Assembly: GCA_036399815.1 (NCBI GenBank)
Contig: DASWMK010000160.1
Coordinates: forward strand, 1-38,074
Source of the DNA: Acidimicrobiales bacterium
GTDB taxonomy: Bacteria > Actinomycetota > Acidimicrobiia > Acidimicrobiales > DASWMK01
DNA: 38,074 nt
Direction: 5' to 3'
Shown: positions 24,851-33,748 of the stretch, in pieces
Layout of the letters: each line of letters starts with the position of its first letter
How positions within the stretch are numbered: the stretch's first letter is position 1
The notes under the pieces: model-generated
The model's database searches: none
Told to the model about the DNA's origin: nothing
Seen by the model: only the letters and a program-made list of their open reading frames with translations
Made by a program: the position numbers and the translations under genes

Positions 24851-27132
24851 GCCGGCGCCGGCACGTCGTCGTCGGCGTCCGCCGCGGCCGCCGCGTTCTG
24901 CCGGAGCACGCGGATCCTGGCCGTCACCGCGGCCAGCTGGGGCGCGAGGCGGGCGGCCGCGGCGGTGGCGCCGCCCGACTCGGCCTCGGCCAGGCGGGCG
25001 GTCAGGGCCCGGCGCCGGTCGGACGCGGCGCGCAGGCGGCGGGCCGCCTCCCGCCGCAGCCGGGGCGCCGCCCTCGACGGCAGCCACAGCGTGACCTCGG
25101 GCCGGCCCGGCGGGCGCCACGGCACCCCGGCCGGTGCCGCCCCCGGGTCGACGGCCAGCCGGGAGCAGGACCGCACCCAGGCCTCGCCGGCCACGGCCGC
25201 GGCCCGGCCGCCCAGCTCGACCGGCACCGGCGTCCCCGCCGGCACGCCGACCGCCCCCCGCAGCGCCTCGAGCTCCTCGACGGCCCCGATCGCCGCGCCG
25301 GCGGCTGCCGCGGTGATCGGGTCGGGCCGCCAGCCGTCGCCGTCGCCGCCGGCCGCGGCCCGCAGGTCGGCGGCCACGCCGGGCAGGACGGGCTCGGCCA
25401 CCCGGGCGGCGGCGGCGACCACGGCGGGGTGGGCCGGCGCGCCCGCCCGCCGCCGGGTGGCGACGTAGCGGGCCAGCGGCCCGGTGGCGAACGCGTCGAC
25501 GGCGGCCGCGGCGGCGGCCACCCGCACCTCGGCCAGCGCGGCCCGCACGTCTTCGACGGCGGCCTCGGCCCGGGCCGCGCACCAGTGGTCGAGCCCGTCG
25601 GCGGCGGCCCCGGCCGCCCCGCCCTCCCCGGCGGCGCCGGCGCCGAGCCCGGCCAGGTCGGCGAACGGGGCCCGGACCCTGGCCGCCCTGGCGAACAGCT
25701 CCGGCGCGGCCCGCAGGTCGTCGGCCTCGTGGCAGCCCGACAGCAGGGCCAGGCGCACGACGTCGGCGCCGTGCTCGGCGACGGCCGCGTCGACGGTCAC
25801 CGTGTTGCCCCTCGACTTGCTCATCTTCTGCCCGTGGGCGTCGCGGACGAGGCCGTGGAAGTGGCAGGCGGCGACCGGGAACCGCCCGGTCAGCTCCCGG
25901 CCGAGGGCCAGCAGCCGCACGAACAGGAAGAACAGGATGTCCCGCCCCGAGGTCATGAGGTCGGCCGGGTAGCGGCGGGCCAGGGCCGCCTCGTCGGGCC
26001 AGCCGGCCGTCCCGAGCGGCCACAGCGACGAGCTGAACCACGTGTCGAACACGTCGGTCTCCGGCTCGGTCGGCGCGCCGCAGGCCGGGCACGGCCCGTC
26101 GCCGTCGACCGTGAACCCGTCGCACGCCCCGGCCGTGCACCGCCGGGCGGGGATCACCTGGCCCCAGGGGATCTGGCGGGAGACGCACCAGTCCTGCGCC
26201 TTCGCCAGCCAGTCGATCGCCTGGCGCCGCACCGGCTCGGGCGTGATCCGCACCTCGCCGGACCGCACGGCGTCGAGCACGGGCGCCACCAGCGGGCCCA
26301 TCCGCACGAACCACTGCCGGCTGGCCTGCTCGACCACCTCGGTGCCGCAGCGCCCGCAGGTGAGGACGGGCACGGGCCGGACGGTCGTGCGCAGCCGCAG
26401 CCGCTCGACCGCCTCCCGGCGGCGCCGCTCCCGGTCCTCGGTCGACGCCGCCTCGACCGGCCCGGCGACGAACGCCGGGCGGGGGCCGTCGACGACCGGC
26501 AGGGGGTCGCCGCCGGCCGGCGCCGCCACCGTGGCCACACCGGCCGCCGCCGGGCCGCCGGGCAGGGCCAGCGCCACCGCGCCGTCGAGCCGCTCGGGCT
26601 CGGGCGTCTCGACGAGCACGAGCCGGGCGCCGACCCGCACGGGCACGACGGCGACCGGGCGGGGCGCCTCCCGCACCTCGCACTCCATGTCCGACAGGGC
26701 CGTGGCGCACGACGGGCACCGGTGGACGAGGCGGTGGCCCCGGTGGACGAGGCCGCGCTCGGCCAGAGTGCGGAAGGCCCAGTGGACGAGGTCCACGTAG
26801 CCGGGGTCGAGCGTGTACACCTCGAGGTTCCAGTCGCAGGCCAGCAGCAGCGAGCGGAACTGCCGGCCGATCACGTCCCGGTGGTGGGCGGCCCAGGCGG
26901 CCAGGCGCTCCTCGATCGGCCGGTCGGGCAGGAACGCCGTGTCGGCCCGCACCAGCGCGTACATGCCGATGCCGGCGTGGTCCACGCCCGGGACGAACAC
27001 GGCCTCCCGGCCGGACTGGCGGACCGAGCGCACGACCGCGTCCTGCACGGTGGCCATCAGCGCGTGGCCGAGGTGGAGGTCGCCGGTGAGGTTCGGCGGG
27101 ATGAGCGGCAGCACGAACGGCCGCCCGGTCAC
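24847..27132 (-). CDS. Shortened class I aminoacyl-tRNA synthetase of the ValRS family
   Basis: 761 residues from GTG 27132. ValRS-type signatures are present: IPPNLTGDLHLGHALM (HLGH, residues 20-23), WCVSRQIPWGQVIPA, DVFDTWFSSSLWPLGTAGWP, DILFFLFVRLL and the KMSKS loop at 436-440. Only about 416 residues separate HLGH and KMSKS, some 85 fewer than I recall for E. coli ValRS. The loss lies in residues ~140-270, where the editing domain should be; this stretch is low-complexity Ala/Pro/Arg. It also begins right at the catalytic fold. A CxxC ribbon pair (Cys259/262, then Cys349/351 region) and a C-terminal helical arm remain. It is the last gene of a coupled eight-gene operon (GTGA overlap with the FemAB-like gene), so it is probably a dedicated paralogue; whether it charges Val is unknown. 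Confidence 0.82.
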   Translation of the reverse strand: MTGRPFVLPLIPPNLTGDLHLGHALMATVQDAVVRSVRQSGREAVFVPGVDHAGIGMYALVRADTAFLPDRPIEERLAAWAAHHRDVIGRQFRSLLLACDWNLEVYTLDPGYVDLVHWAFRTLAERGLVHRGHRLVHRCPSCATALSDMECEVREAPRPVAVVPVRVGARLVLVETPEPERLDGAVALALPGGPAAAGVATVAAPAGGDPLPVVDGPRPAFVAGPVEAASTEDRERRRREAVERLRLRTTVRPVPVLTCGRCGTEVVEQASRQWFVRMGPLVAPVLDAVRSGEVRITPEPVRRQAIDWLAKAQDWCVSRQIPWGQVIPARRCTAGACDGFTVDGDGPCPACGAPTEPETDVFDTWFSSSLWPLGTAGWPDEAALARRYPADLMTSGRDILFFLFVRLLALGRELTGRFPVAACHFHGLVRDAHGQKMSKSRGNTVTVDAAVAEHGADVVRLALLSGCHEADDLRAAPELFARAARVRAPFADLAGLGAGAAGEGGAAGAAADGLDHWCAARAEAAVEDVRAALAEVRVAAAAAAVDAFATGPLARYVATRRRAGAPAHPAVVAAAARVAEPVLPGVAADLRAAAGGDGDGWRPDPITAAAAGAAIGAVEELEALRGAVGVPAGTPVPVELGGRAAAVAGEAWVRSCSRLAVDPGAAPAGVPWRPPGRPEVTLWLPSRAAPRLRREAARRLRAASDRRRALTARLAEAESGGATAAAARLAPQLAAVTARIRVLRQNAAAAADADDDVPAPA

Positions 27133-28148
27133 GGCCGGCCCTCCCCGAGGAGGCGGACGTGGGCCAGCAGCGGGACCAGGTGGCAGCCCCTGGCCACCTT
27201 GGCCTCGGGCGAGCCCATCGAGTAGCGGACCTCGCGGATGCCCCGGCCGATGGCCCACCCGACCGGCTCGTAGAAGAGCAGGTTGAAGTAGGCGAAGGTG
27301 CCCTCGGTGGCGTCGTAGTCGAAGCCGGCGGCCCGGGAGTACAGCACGCCGTCGTGCTCGTAGAACTGCGAGAAGGCGACCGGGCGGCCGTCCCGGCGGG
27401 CGACGAACATGCGCATGGCCGGCCCCACGTGGGCCCGCACGGCCGCGTACTGGGCCAGCAGGTCGTCGACGGTGACCGTGCTGCCGTGCTTGGCCCGCCA
27501 GCCGGCGTGCAGCGGGGCCAGGTCGTCGGTCAGCGCCTCCACGCCGCCGGCCTCGACCTCGATGCCGGACTCCCGGAACCGCCTGATCTCGTTGCGGAGC
27601 GTGTCCCTGCGCTTCTTCGGCCGGTCGGCGACGTAGGCGTCGAGGTCGTCCCACCGGAGCGTGAGGCGGGCGTCGGCGCCGACCTCGGCGGCCTCGTAGC
27701 CCCGCCCGGCGAGCGCCGCCTCGAGCACGGGGTCGGCGCCCTCCGGCGCGTACAGGAAGGCGGCGGCCGGCGCCCCGGCGTCGGCGGCGAAGGCCTCGGC
27801 CTCGTCGAGCGCCCGGTCGAGGGCGGCCGCCGCGGCGGCGCCGTCGAGCCCGTCCGCCCACCGGACGCCGGCCTCGAACCCCGGCGCCACCGACGTCACC
27901 ACCGGGTAGCGGGGCGACGGGTGGCCGAGCGCCCGCCACGGGTCGTAGAGCCGGTAGGACGACGCCGTCTGGACGTGGACGGGGAACCCGGCGAGCGGAC
28001 GGCCGCCGTCCCCCGCGGCCAGCGCCACCATCGGCCGATCGCTCACCGTCGACGACATGGCCGCCATCCAGCGCCCGTCCAGGTAGAAGCTGGGGGGCGG
28101 GCCGAGCGCGTCCCAGGCGGGCGCGGCGTCGGCCAGGTCGGCCACCAC
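27129..28148 (-). CDS. FemAB-like GNAT-fold acyl/aminoacyltransferase
   Basis: 339 residues. The C-terminal half has the pattern of the FemAB-like GNAT superfamily (PF13480/PF04339 style): KKRRDTLRNEIRRFRESG, LAPLHAGWRAKHG, MFVARRDGRPVAFSQFYEHDG, YFNLLFYEPVGWAI and YSMGSPEAKVARGCHL. Related proteins transfer amino acids from aminoacyl-tRNA to peptidoglycan or small molecules, or acyl groups from CoA. GTG 28148 (or the adjacent GTG 28145) begins one base after the preceding stop, and its own TGA overlaps the ValRS-like start (GTGA). Direct coupling to a synthetase makes aminoacyl-tRNA a plausible donor, but this is inference. Confidence 0.75.
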   Translation of the reverse strand: MVADLADAAPAWDALGPPPSFYLDGRWMAAMSSTVSDRPMVALAAGDGGRPLAGFPVHVQTASSYRLYDPWRALGHPSPRYPVVTSVAPGFEAGVRWADGLDGAAAAAALDRALDEAEAFAADAGAPAAAFLYAPEGADPVLEAALAGRGYEAAEVGADARLTLRWDDLDAYVADRPKKRRDTLRNEIRRFRESGIEVEAGGVEALTDDLAPLHAGWRAKHGSTVTVDDLLAQYAAVRAHVGPAMRMFVARRDGRPVAFSQFYEHDGVLYSRAAGFDYDATEGTFAYFNLLFYEPVGWAIGRGIREVRYSMGSPEAKVARGCHLVPLLAHVRLLGEGRP

Positions 28149-28149
28149 C

Positions 28150-30567
28150 TCAGGGCACCACCCAGACGTTGCGCTGGAACACGGCGACGTCCAGCTCGCT
28201 CGCCCAGAAGCCCCGCAGGAACTCCATGTGGGCCGGCACGGACGTGCCCACCTCGATCTCGAAGCCGACGGTGACCACGCCCCTCGCCGGCACCGTCACC
28301 TCGGCCACGCCCGGCCGCACGACCACGCCGTGGCGGTCGGCCTGGTAGAGGCGGAAGCCGGTGAACCCGCGCACGGCGCGGTCGAACGGGTTGCGGACGA
28401 CCACCTGCTGGGCGGCCACCGTGCCCCGGCGCAGCACGGGATCGCCGGCCAGCTCGGGCCGGATCCCGCCCAGGGGCGCATCCCACACGTTCCCGCACGT
28501 CTGGCACAGCCCGAAGTCCCGGGCCACGGCCGGGTCGAACAGGTGGCGGATGGCCTTGCGGACGACCACGGCCCCGCAGTACGGGCACGTGCCGGCGGGG
28601 AGGTGCTCCTCGACCCGGAACGTCCCGTCGACCTCCGTGCACTGCTCCAGCCACACGAACGCGCCGGCGCCGATGCGGTCGAGCAGCGACGAGCACACGG
28701 CCTCGTCCATCCTCGCCAGCAGGTCGGTGGCCGCGGCGGCCCGCTCCTCCAGGTCGAGCACGGCGAGGGGCCGCCGCCGAGCCTCGGTCAGCTCCCTGGC
28801 GACGGCCGTCGACAGCGACCGCAGCTCCCGCTCCTGGTTGTCGAAGCGGGGCGACGTGCCCCGGAGCAGGCGGCGGTAGGGGGCGGAGCGGGCCGCGCCG
28901 ACCAGCGCGGCGACCGCGTCGGACGACGGCGTGCCCGAGCCGACGACGAACGACAGCCGGTCGGCGACGAGGCGCCGCCAGCCGAACACGAGCAGCCGCG
29001 CCGAGCCGTCGGGCTCGGGGGCGAGCGCGGCGTAGACGTCCCGCCACGCCTCCCGGTCGCCGTCGGGCCGGACCCAGACCTCGTCGGTGACGTTCAGGAG
29101 CACCACCTCCAGCACCGGCGTGTCGACGGCCGTCGCCGTCACCCGCCAGCCGTCGCCCTCCCGGTCCACGACCACGTCGGCCGACCCGTCCACCCCCGGG
29201 TAGGGCGCCCACCCGCCCTCGCCGAGGACGAGGTAGTCCGGGCTCTCGGGGCCGGTGAACGGCAGCGTGTTGTTGACCAGGCGGACGGCCTCGCCGAGCG
29301 TCCGGCCCGTCCGCAGCAGCTGGTGGAGCAGGACCTGCTCCTCGGTGTGGCCGAACCGGGTGCGGCGGCTGGCGACGACGGCGTTGCACCGGCCCTCCAG
29401 CGCGCTGAACGCGATCGTGAACTCCGGGGCGAACGACCCGCCGCCGAGGCGCAGCACGTTGCAGCCGTGCACGAGCATGACCTTGGCCCCGAGCCGGCGG
29501 ACGGGGAGCACCTCGCCGTCCTTCACGCACCGGCCGTCGGTGGCGCAGGCCGGCAGCGGGCCGGCCGACGGCGTGTCGGCGTCGACCGAGCGGCCGCACA
29601 GGGCGTCGCCGCCCACGTGGAACAGGTCCTCGCGGCTGTGGCCGGACAGCACGAGCAGGTCGGCGTCCCCGGCCAGCTCCAGGTGGGCGGCGGTGGCCTC
29701 CTCGCGGGACAGGTAGGTGACGTCGGGGTCGACCTCGTGGCCGGGCTGCTCGCCGGTGAACAGCCAGGTCGCGTCGCGGACGGGCACGCCGTCGTAGAGC
29801 TGGTGGCGGGCCACCACCCGGCTCAGCACCTCGACCGTGCGGGCGGCGAGGAACGACAGCGGCCGCGAGCACAGGTCGACCTCGCCGACCCTCGGCAGCC
29901 CGACCCGGAACGACCGGGCCCGGAGCAGCCCGTGCACGAGCGGCAGGTCGAGCTCGGGCAGGGGGACGGCGACGGTCACGTCGTCGACGTCGCAGTCCAC
30001 CGCCTCGACCAGCTCCTCGGGCGTGTCGAACCACAGGAACGGGCGGCCCGTCAGCCCGGCGTGGAGGATCGCCGGGACGGCCCAGCGGGGGTCGCCCCAC
30101 CCGGCGACGAGGCCGGCGTCGCGCGGGAGCTTCAGCACCTCGGTCAGCAGCTCGGCCCGGCGGTTCGGCCGGCGGGCGGCCAGCTGCTCCATGCAGAGGT
30201 CGACGTCGGCGGCGAGGCTGGCCGGCGCCTCGGTGCTCGGCCAGGCGGCCGTGAGGTACCAGCGCATCGGCGGGACGACGTCCCTCGGCGCGTGCCAGCG
30301 GTACCAGAGCACCTGGAAGCGGTGGAACTCCTCGGTCGAGAACAGGTCGCCGTCGGCCACGTGGCGGTGCACGGGCTCGGACGGGAAGCCGACGTCGGGC
30401 AGGCGGGAGCCGAACGGCCGGAGGAACGGCACCCAGCGCCCCTCCCGGTAGCGGACGGCGACGGCGACGAGCGCGGCGTAGTCGCCCGGCGTCTCGGCCT
30501 CGAGGCCCAGCACGTGGCGGGCCTCGTCGTCGTCAGCGAGCAGCGGCCCGAGATCGATGACGGTCAC
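28150..30567 (-). CDS. Large protein with predicted caspase-like (gingipain/CHAT-type) core and C-terminal zinc ribbon
   Basis: 805 residues, no recognised full-length family. Residues ~300-450 look like a caspase/C25 fold: strand plus His at LLVLSGHS (His310), strand plus Cys at VMLVHGCNVLR (Cys369), then a GRCNAVVAS strand, LLRTGRTLGEAVRLVNN helix and YLVLGEGG, which echoes the end of gingipain domains. A Cys-rich insert (Cys324, 341, 347) lies between. Residues 661-691 form a zinc ribbon (CxxC...CxxC) and the last ~100 residues a beta-sandwich. No signal peptide, so it should act in the cytosol. GTG 30567 overlaps the MFS gene by 35 bp. Proteolysis of a peptide or a partner is a guess. Confidence 0.7.
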   Translation of the reverse strand: MTVIDLGPLLADDDEARHVLGLEAETPGDYAALVAVAVRYREGRWVPFLRPFGSRLPDVGFPSEPVHRHVADGDLFSTEEFHRFQVLWYRWHAPRDVVPPMRWYLTAAWPSTEAPASLAADVDLCMEQLAARRPNRRAELLTEVLKLPRDAGLVAGWGDPRWAVPAILHAGLTGRPFLWFDTPEELVEAVDCDVDDVTVAVPLPELDLPLVHGLLRARSFRVGLPRVGEVDLCSRPLSFLAARTVEVLSRVVARHQLYDGVPVRDATWLFTGEQPGHEVDPDVTYLSREEATAAHLELAGDADLLVLSGHSREDLFHVGGDALCGRSVDADTPSAGPLPACATDGRCVKDGEVLPVRRLGAKVMLVHGCNVLRLGGGSFAPEFTIAFSALEGRCNAVVASRRTRFGHTEEQVLLHQLLRTGRTLGEAVRLVNNTLPFTGPESPDYLVLGEGGWAPYPGVDGSADVVVDREGDGWRVTATAVDTPVLEVVLLNVTDEVWVRPDGDREAWRDVYAALAPEPDGSARLLVFGWRRLVADRLSFVVGSGTPSSDAVAALVGAARSAPYRRLLRGTSPRFDNQERELRSLSTAVARELTEARRRPLAVLDLEERAAAATDLLARMDEAVCSSLLDRIGAGAFVWLEQCTEVDGTFRVEEHLPAGTCPYCGAVVVRKAIRHLFDPAVARDFGLCQTCGNVWDAPLGGIRPELAGDPVLRRGTVAAQQVVVRNPFDRAVRGFTGFRLYQADRHGVVVRPGVAEVTVPARGVVTVGFEIEVGTSVPAHMEFLRGFWASELDVAVFQRNVWVVP

Positions 30568-31795
30568 CGTCGGCCTCCTCGTCGGTCGGTTCGGATCGGG
30601 GGCGCCGGGTGGCGGCGGCCACGCCCAGGGCCAGCAGGGCGACGACCGCGAACACGGCGTACAGGTGGCGCAGGTCGCCGGACCCGTCGAGCCGCCCGGC
30701 GAGGGACACGCCGAAGAACGAGCCGGCCCCCTCGCCGACGGCCATGGCCACGGCGGTCAGGGCGAAGCCGATCAGCCGCAGCTCCCGGGGCACGGACGCG
30801 GCCACCATGGCGTCGACGGACGGCACCAGCACCATCTCGCCCAGGGTCCACAGCGCCACTGCCGGGTAGGCGGCCTGCCACTCGGGCACGGCCCACAGCA
30901 GGGCGAACCCGGCGGCGTAGAGCACGTAGCCGGCCGGGATCAGCTGGCGGTGCCCGAGCCCGCGCCGCAGCGACAGGCGGCTCACCGGGACCTGGAGGCA
31001 GATCACGATCACGGCGTTGGCGGCGAAGAACGTGCCCAGCAGGTCGGGCGTGCCGAGCAGGTCCTTCGTGACGACGGGCAGGGTGGCGAACAGCTGGGAG
31101 TACAGGAAGAAGCCCATGGCGAGGAGCAGCGCCGCGTCCCGCAGCTCGCGGTTGGCGACGCTGGCCCGCAGCCCGGCCAGCCAGGTCACGTCGCCCGACC
31201 GCCGCCAGGCCGTCGCCGGCTGGCGCAGCGAGAGCAGCCCGGCGGCGGCCGAGGTCGCCGCGGCCATGAGGAACACGTGGCGCGGGCTCGTGTGGAAGAA
31301 CAGCAGGTTCCCGAGCCACGGGCCGACGGCCGCGGCCACGTTCAGGCCGGTGTTGATCGAGGCGTAGCGCAGCAGCGCGCCGTCGCTGCCGGCCCGGCCC
31401 TCGGCGGCCAGCGCCTTGACGATCAGCGAGTTCGTGCCGTACCCGGCGCCGATCACCGGCAGCAGCACGAGCAGGGGGAGCGGGCCCGACGTGGCGGCCA
31501 GCCCCAGGTAGCCGGCGGCGGTGAGGGCGACGGAGGTGAGCAGCGCCGTCCTGGCCGGCAGGCGGTCGAGCACCGGGGCGAGGAAGAACCGGGTCAGGCG
31601 GAAGGCCAGCGACGCGAACAGCAGCAGCGACGCCGCCTGCCCGGACGGCAGCCCGAGCACGTCGAGCAGGTACAGCGACAGGGTGGCGACGACGGCCCAC
31701 TGGCCGACGTTGGCGACCGTCCACTCGGCCAGGAGCGCGGCGAAGGAGGGGCCCGCGCCCGCGCCCGCGGGGGTGGCGCGGGCGTCCGCGCTCAG
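30533..31795 (-). CDS. Major facilitator superfamily transporter, probable CTG start
   Basis: 420 residues with about 12 hydrophobic helices; FRLTRFFLAPVLDRLPARTALL is the loop 2-3 region typical of MFS, and the middle loop is Arg-rich. It likely exports or imports a small molecule. No ATG, GTG or TTG is in a useful place: the first in-frame GTG would cut off the first helix. CTG at 31795-31793 has a strong AGGAGG about five bases upstream and overlaps the ferredoxin TGA as CTGA, copying the GTGA coupling seen elsewhere in this operon. I therefore propose CTG initiation. It sits between the ferredoxin and the caspase-like protein and suggests the operon product or substrate crosses the membrane. 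Confidence 0.8.
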   Translation of the reverse strand: MSADARATPAGAGAGPSFAALLAEWTVANVGQWAVVATLSLYLLDVLGLPSGQAASLLLFASLAFRLTRFFLAPVLDRLPARTALLTSVALTAAGYLGLAATSGPLPLLVLLPVIGAGYGTNSLIVKALAAEGRAGSDGALLRYASINTGLNVAAAVGPWLGNLLFFHTSPRHVFLMAAATSAAAGLLSLRQPATAWRRSGDVTWLAGLRASVANRELRDAALLLAMGFFLYSQLFATLPVVTKDLLGTPDLLGTFFAANAVIVICLQVPVSRLSLRRGLGHRQLIPAGYVLYAAGFALLWAVPEWQAAYPAVALWTLGEMVLVPSVDAMVAASVPRELRLIGFALTAVAMAVGEGAGSFFGVSLAGRLDGSGDLRHLYAVFAVVALLALGVAAATRRPRSEPTDEEADGDRHRSRAAAR

Positions 31796-32046
31796 CCCAC
31801 CTCCTGCGCCGCGTACCAGTCCGCGTTGACGCGGATGTAGTCCTTCCAGCGCTCCGGCACCTTGCGGTCCTCGTAGATGGCCTCGACCGGGCAGGCCGAC
31901 GTGCACGCCGCGCAGTCCACGCACACGACCGGGTCGATGTAGAGCTGCGGGTCGTCCTCGCCGCCCTGGATGCAGTCGACCGGGCAGACGTCGACGCAGG
32001 ACCCGTCCTTGCAGCCGACGCAGGGCTCGGTGATCACGTACGGCAT
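31792..32046 (-). CDS. 7Fe/8Fe ferredoxin
   Basis: 84 residues. Two cluster-binding regions are seen: PCVGCKDGSCVDVCPVDCI and VCVDCAACTSACPVEAI, with the spacing of the FdxA-type actinobacterial ferredoxins (one 3Fe-4S and one 4Fe-4S, or two 4Fe-4S). The C-terminal KDYIRVNADWY is also typical of that group. It is a likely electron donor to the oxygenases of this operon. ATG 32046 has GAGGAGG four bases upstream. The stop overlaps the CTG start of the MFS gene. Confidence 0.93.
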   Translation of the reverse strand: MPYVITEPCVGCKDGSCVDVCPVDCIQGGEDDPQLYIDPVVCVDCAACTSACPVEAIYEDRKVPERWKDYIRVNADWYAAQEVG

Positions 32047-32055
32047 GACCCCTCC

Positions 32056-32433
32056 TCAGCCGTTCACCACGCCCACCCAGACGGTGCCGTCTCGCACCTC
32101 CGCCGGGTGGGTGCGGAGGTCGGCGCACGACGGGACGGTGACCCGGGCGCCGGTGCGGACGTCGAAGCGGACGCCGTGCCACGGGCACCGCACGAGGCCG
32201 CCCTCGAGGCGGCCCTCGAGGAGGGGCGCGCCGAGGTGGGTGCAGGTGGCGGCGACGGCGAACACGTCGTCGCCGAGCCGGCACAGCAGGAGCTGGTGCC
32301 GGCCGGCGGTGGCGGCGACCATGCCGTGGTCGGGCAGGTCGTCGAGGGCGGCGACCGGGACGAAGGCGACGGTGTCGAGGTCGGCGTCGACCGTGCCGTC
32401 GGCGGCGGCCGCTCCTTGGGGCACCGCGCTCAC
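32056..32433 (-). CDS. Rieske-type [2Fe-2S] ferredoxin
   Basis: 125 residues. The cluster motifs are CTHLGAPLLEG and CPWHGVRFD (CxH...CxxH), as in the small Rieske ferredoxins of ring-hydroxylating systems and nitrite-reductase small subunits. No membrane anchor is present. It should shuttle single electrons to an oxygenase, possibly the neighbouring diiron protein or the Rieske oxygenase at 34876. GTG 32433 overlaps the stop of the 435-residue gene upstream (GTGA). Confidence 0.9.
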   Translation of the reverse strand: MSAVPQGAAAADGTVDADLDTVAFVPVAALDDLPDHGMVAATAGRHQLLLCRLGDDVFAVAATCTHLGAPLLEGRLEGGLVRCPWHGVRFDVRTGARVTVPSCADLRTHPAEVRDGTVWVGVVNG

Positions 32434-33737
32434 CGAGCCAGGCGGGCCCGCTCGCCCGCCAGGTCGGCGCCGTCGCGATCCTCGTAGAACGTCAGCTTCG
32501 AGCCGTACGTCGGGTCGAGCTCCACGCCGAGCCCGTACGCCGTCTCGAAGATGGCCTTGAGCCACCAGCTGTAGGCGATCACGACCCGGAGCTCGGCCGG
32601 GGTGAAGGCCCGGTGGTCGTCGTGGGTGGCCCGGTTCAGCCGGAAGTCGGCGAGGCCCTTGAACGTCCGCACCTCGCCGCCCACCGGCAGCTCGAGCACG
32701 AGCGGCGCCCGGGTCACGAAGCGGACGCCGTTGGCCTTGTGGCCGTTGTGGTGGCCGTCCTCCATCACCGCGAGGTCGGGGTGCTGGAAGGCCTGGGCCT
32801 CCATCCGCTCCTCGCGGCGGGGGCTGTAGTTCCTCACCCGGCAGACGACGTTGTACCGCATGCGCTGCGCGATGGCGTTGCGGATCTGCGGGTCGGTGAG
32901 CCGGATGCGCCGGGCCTTCGGGTCGAACCCCGGGCGGATGGCCGTGTAGGAGAGCACGTCGGACAGCTCGATCCGCCAGGGCTCGTCCATGTGGGGGCCG
33001 CGGGCGCAGGTGACGATGGCGTAGTCGCCGTCGAGCCGCTCGTCCCGCACGCCGTACTCGGCCAGGCCGACCATGGCCTCGGCCGGGTTGACCCCGGCGG
33101 CGACCAGCGCCTCGGTGAAGGCCGAGAACCGGGCCCGGTGGTCGCCGGCGTCGGGGAAGGGCACGCCGGTGTGGTCGGCGAGGAAGGCGGCGAGGCCGGC
33201 GGGCACGTCGTCGCCCGGCACCTCCGCCTTCGGCAGGAACCACTCCCGGCGCTCCCAGGTGGCGCCGTCGATGCGCACGCACCGCACGTGGGCCCGCTCC
33301 ACCGCCTCGCGCAGGCGGGGCAGCGCCCTCGCCAGCGCGAACAGCGACTCGGGCCTGGGCAGGCCGGGCTGGCCGCTCAGCTCGGCGTACCGGTCGAACT
33401 TGGCCGTGAAGAACTCGGTGAGGAGGCCGAAGCTCAGGTCGGACTGGTTCAGCTCGCTGACCGCGATCCTGCTCTCCTCCCAGAGCCACAGGGTCGTGAG
33501 CAGCACGAGGTGCTCGTAGGGCCAGACCGCCGGCTCCACGCCGCGGCAGGCGTCGATGGCCGCCACGTCCCCCGCGTTGTCGAAGCTGTGCTCGCCGACG
33601 TAGAGCTGGAGCGGACGGGGGATGACCACCCGTTCCTCCAGCAGGTCGAGCAGGGCCTCCCGCTCCCGGTCGCTCAGCGCCCCCCACTCGTCGAGTGCTT
33701 CCGCGCTCGCCAGGCGGGGCGCGTCCACCATCGCCAT
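32430..33737 (-). CDS. Unrecognised 435-residue protein in the operon
   Basis: Not recognised. It starts at ATG 33737 with GAGGGGGG upstream. Visible features are a helical middle with WPYEHLVLLTTLWLWEESRIAVSELNQ, several Glu/His clusters (HHNGHKANG, THDDHRAF), and a segment RMRYNVVCRVRNYSPRREERM. These could bind metal, but no motif with known spacing is seen. No membrane helix or signal peptide. It lies 11 bp after the heme-oxygenase-like gene and overlaps the Rieske ferredoxin start (GTGA), so it is probably a working partner of the oxidase and its electron carriers. Confidence 0.7.
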   Translation of the reverse strand: MAMVDAPRLASAEALDEWGALSDREREALLDLLEERVVIPRPLQLYVGEHSFDNAGDVAAIDACRGVEPAVWPYEHLVLLTTLWLWEESRIAVSELNQSDLSFGLLTEFFTAKFDRYAELSGQPGLPRPESLFALARALPRLREAVERAHVRCVRIDGATWERREWFLPKAEVPGDDVPAGLAAFLADHTGVPFPDAGDHRARFSAFTEALVAAGVNPAEAMVGLAEYGVRDERLDGDYAIVTCARGPHMDEPWRIELSDVLSYTAIRPGFDPKARRIRLTDPQIRNAIAQRMRYNVVCRVRNYSPRREERMEAQAFQHPDLAVMEDGHHNGHKANGVRFVTRAPLVLELPVGGEVRTFKGLADFRLNRATHDDHRAFTPAELRVVIAYSWWLKAIFETAYGLGVELDPTYGSKLTFYEDRDGADLAGERARLAR

Positions 33738-33748
33738 GCCATCCCCCC

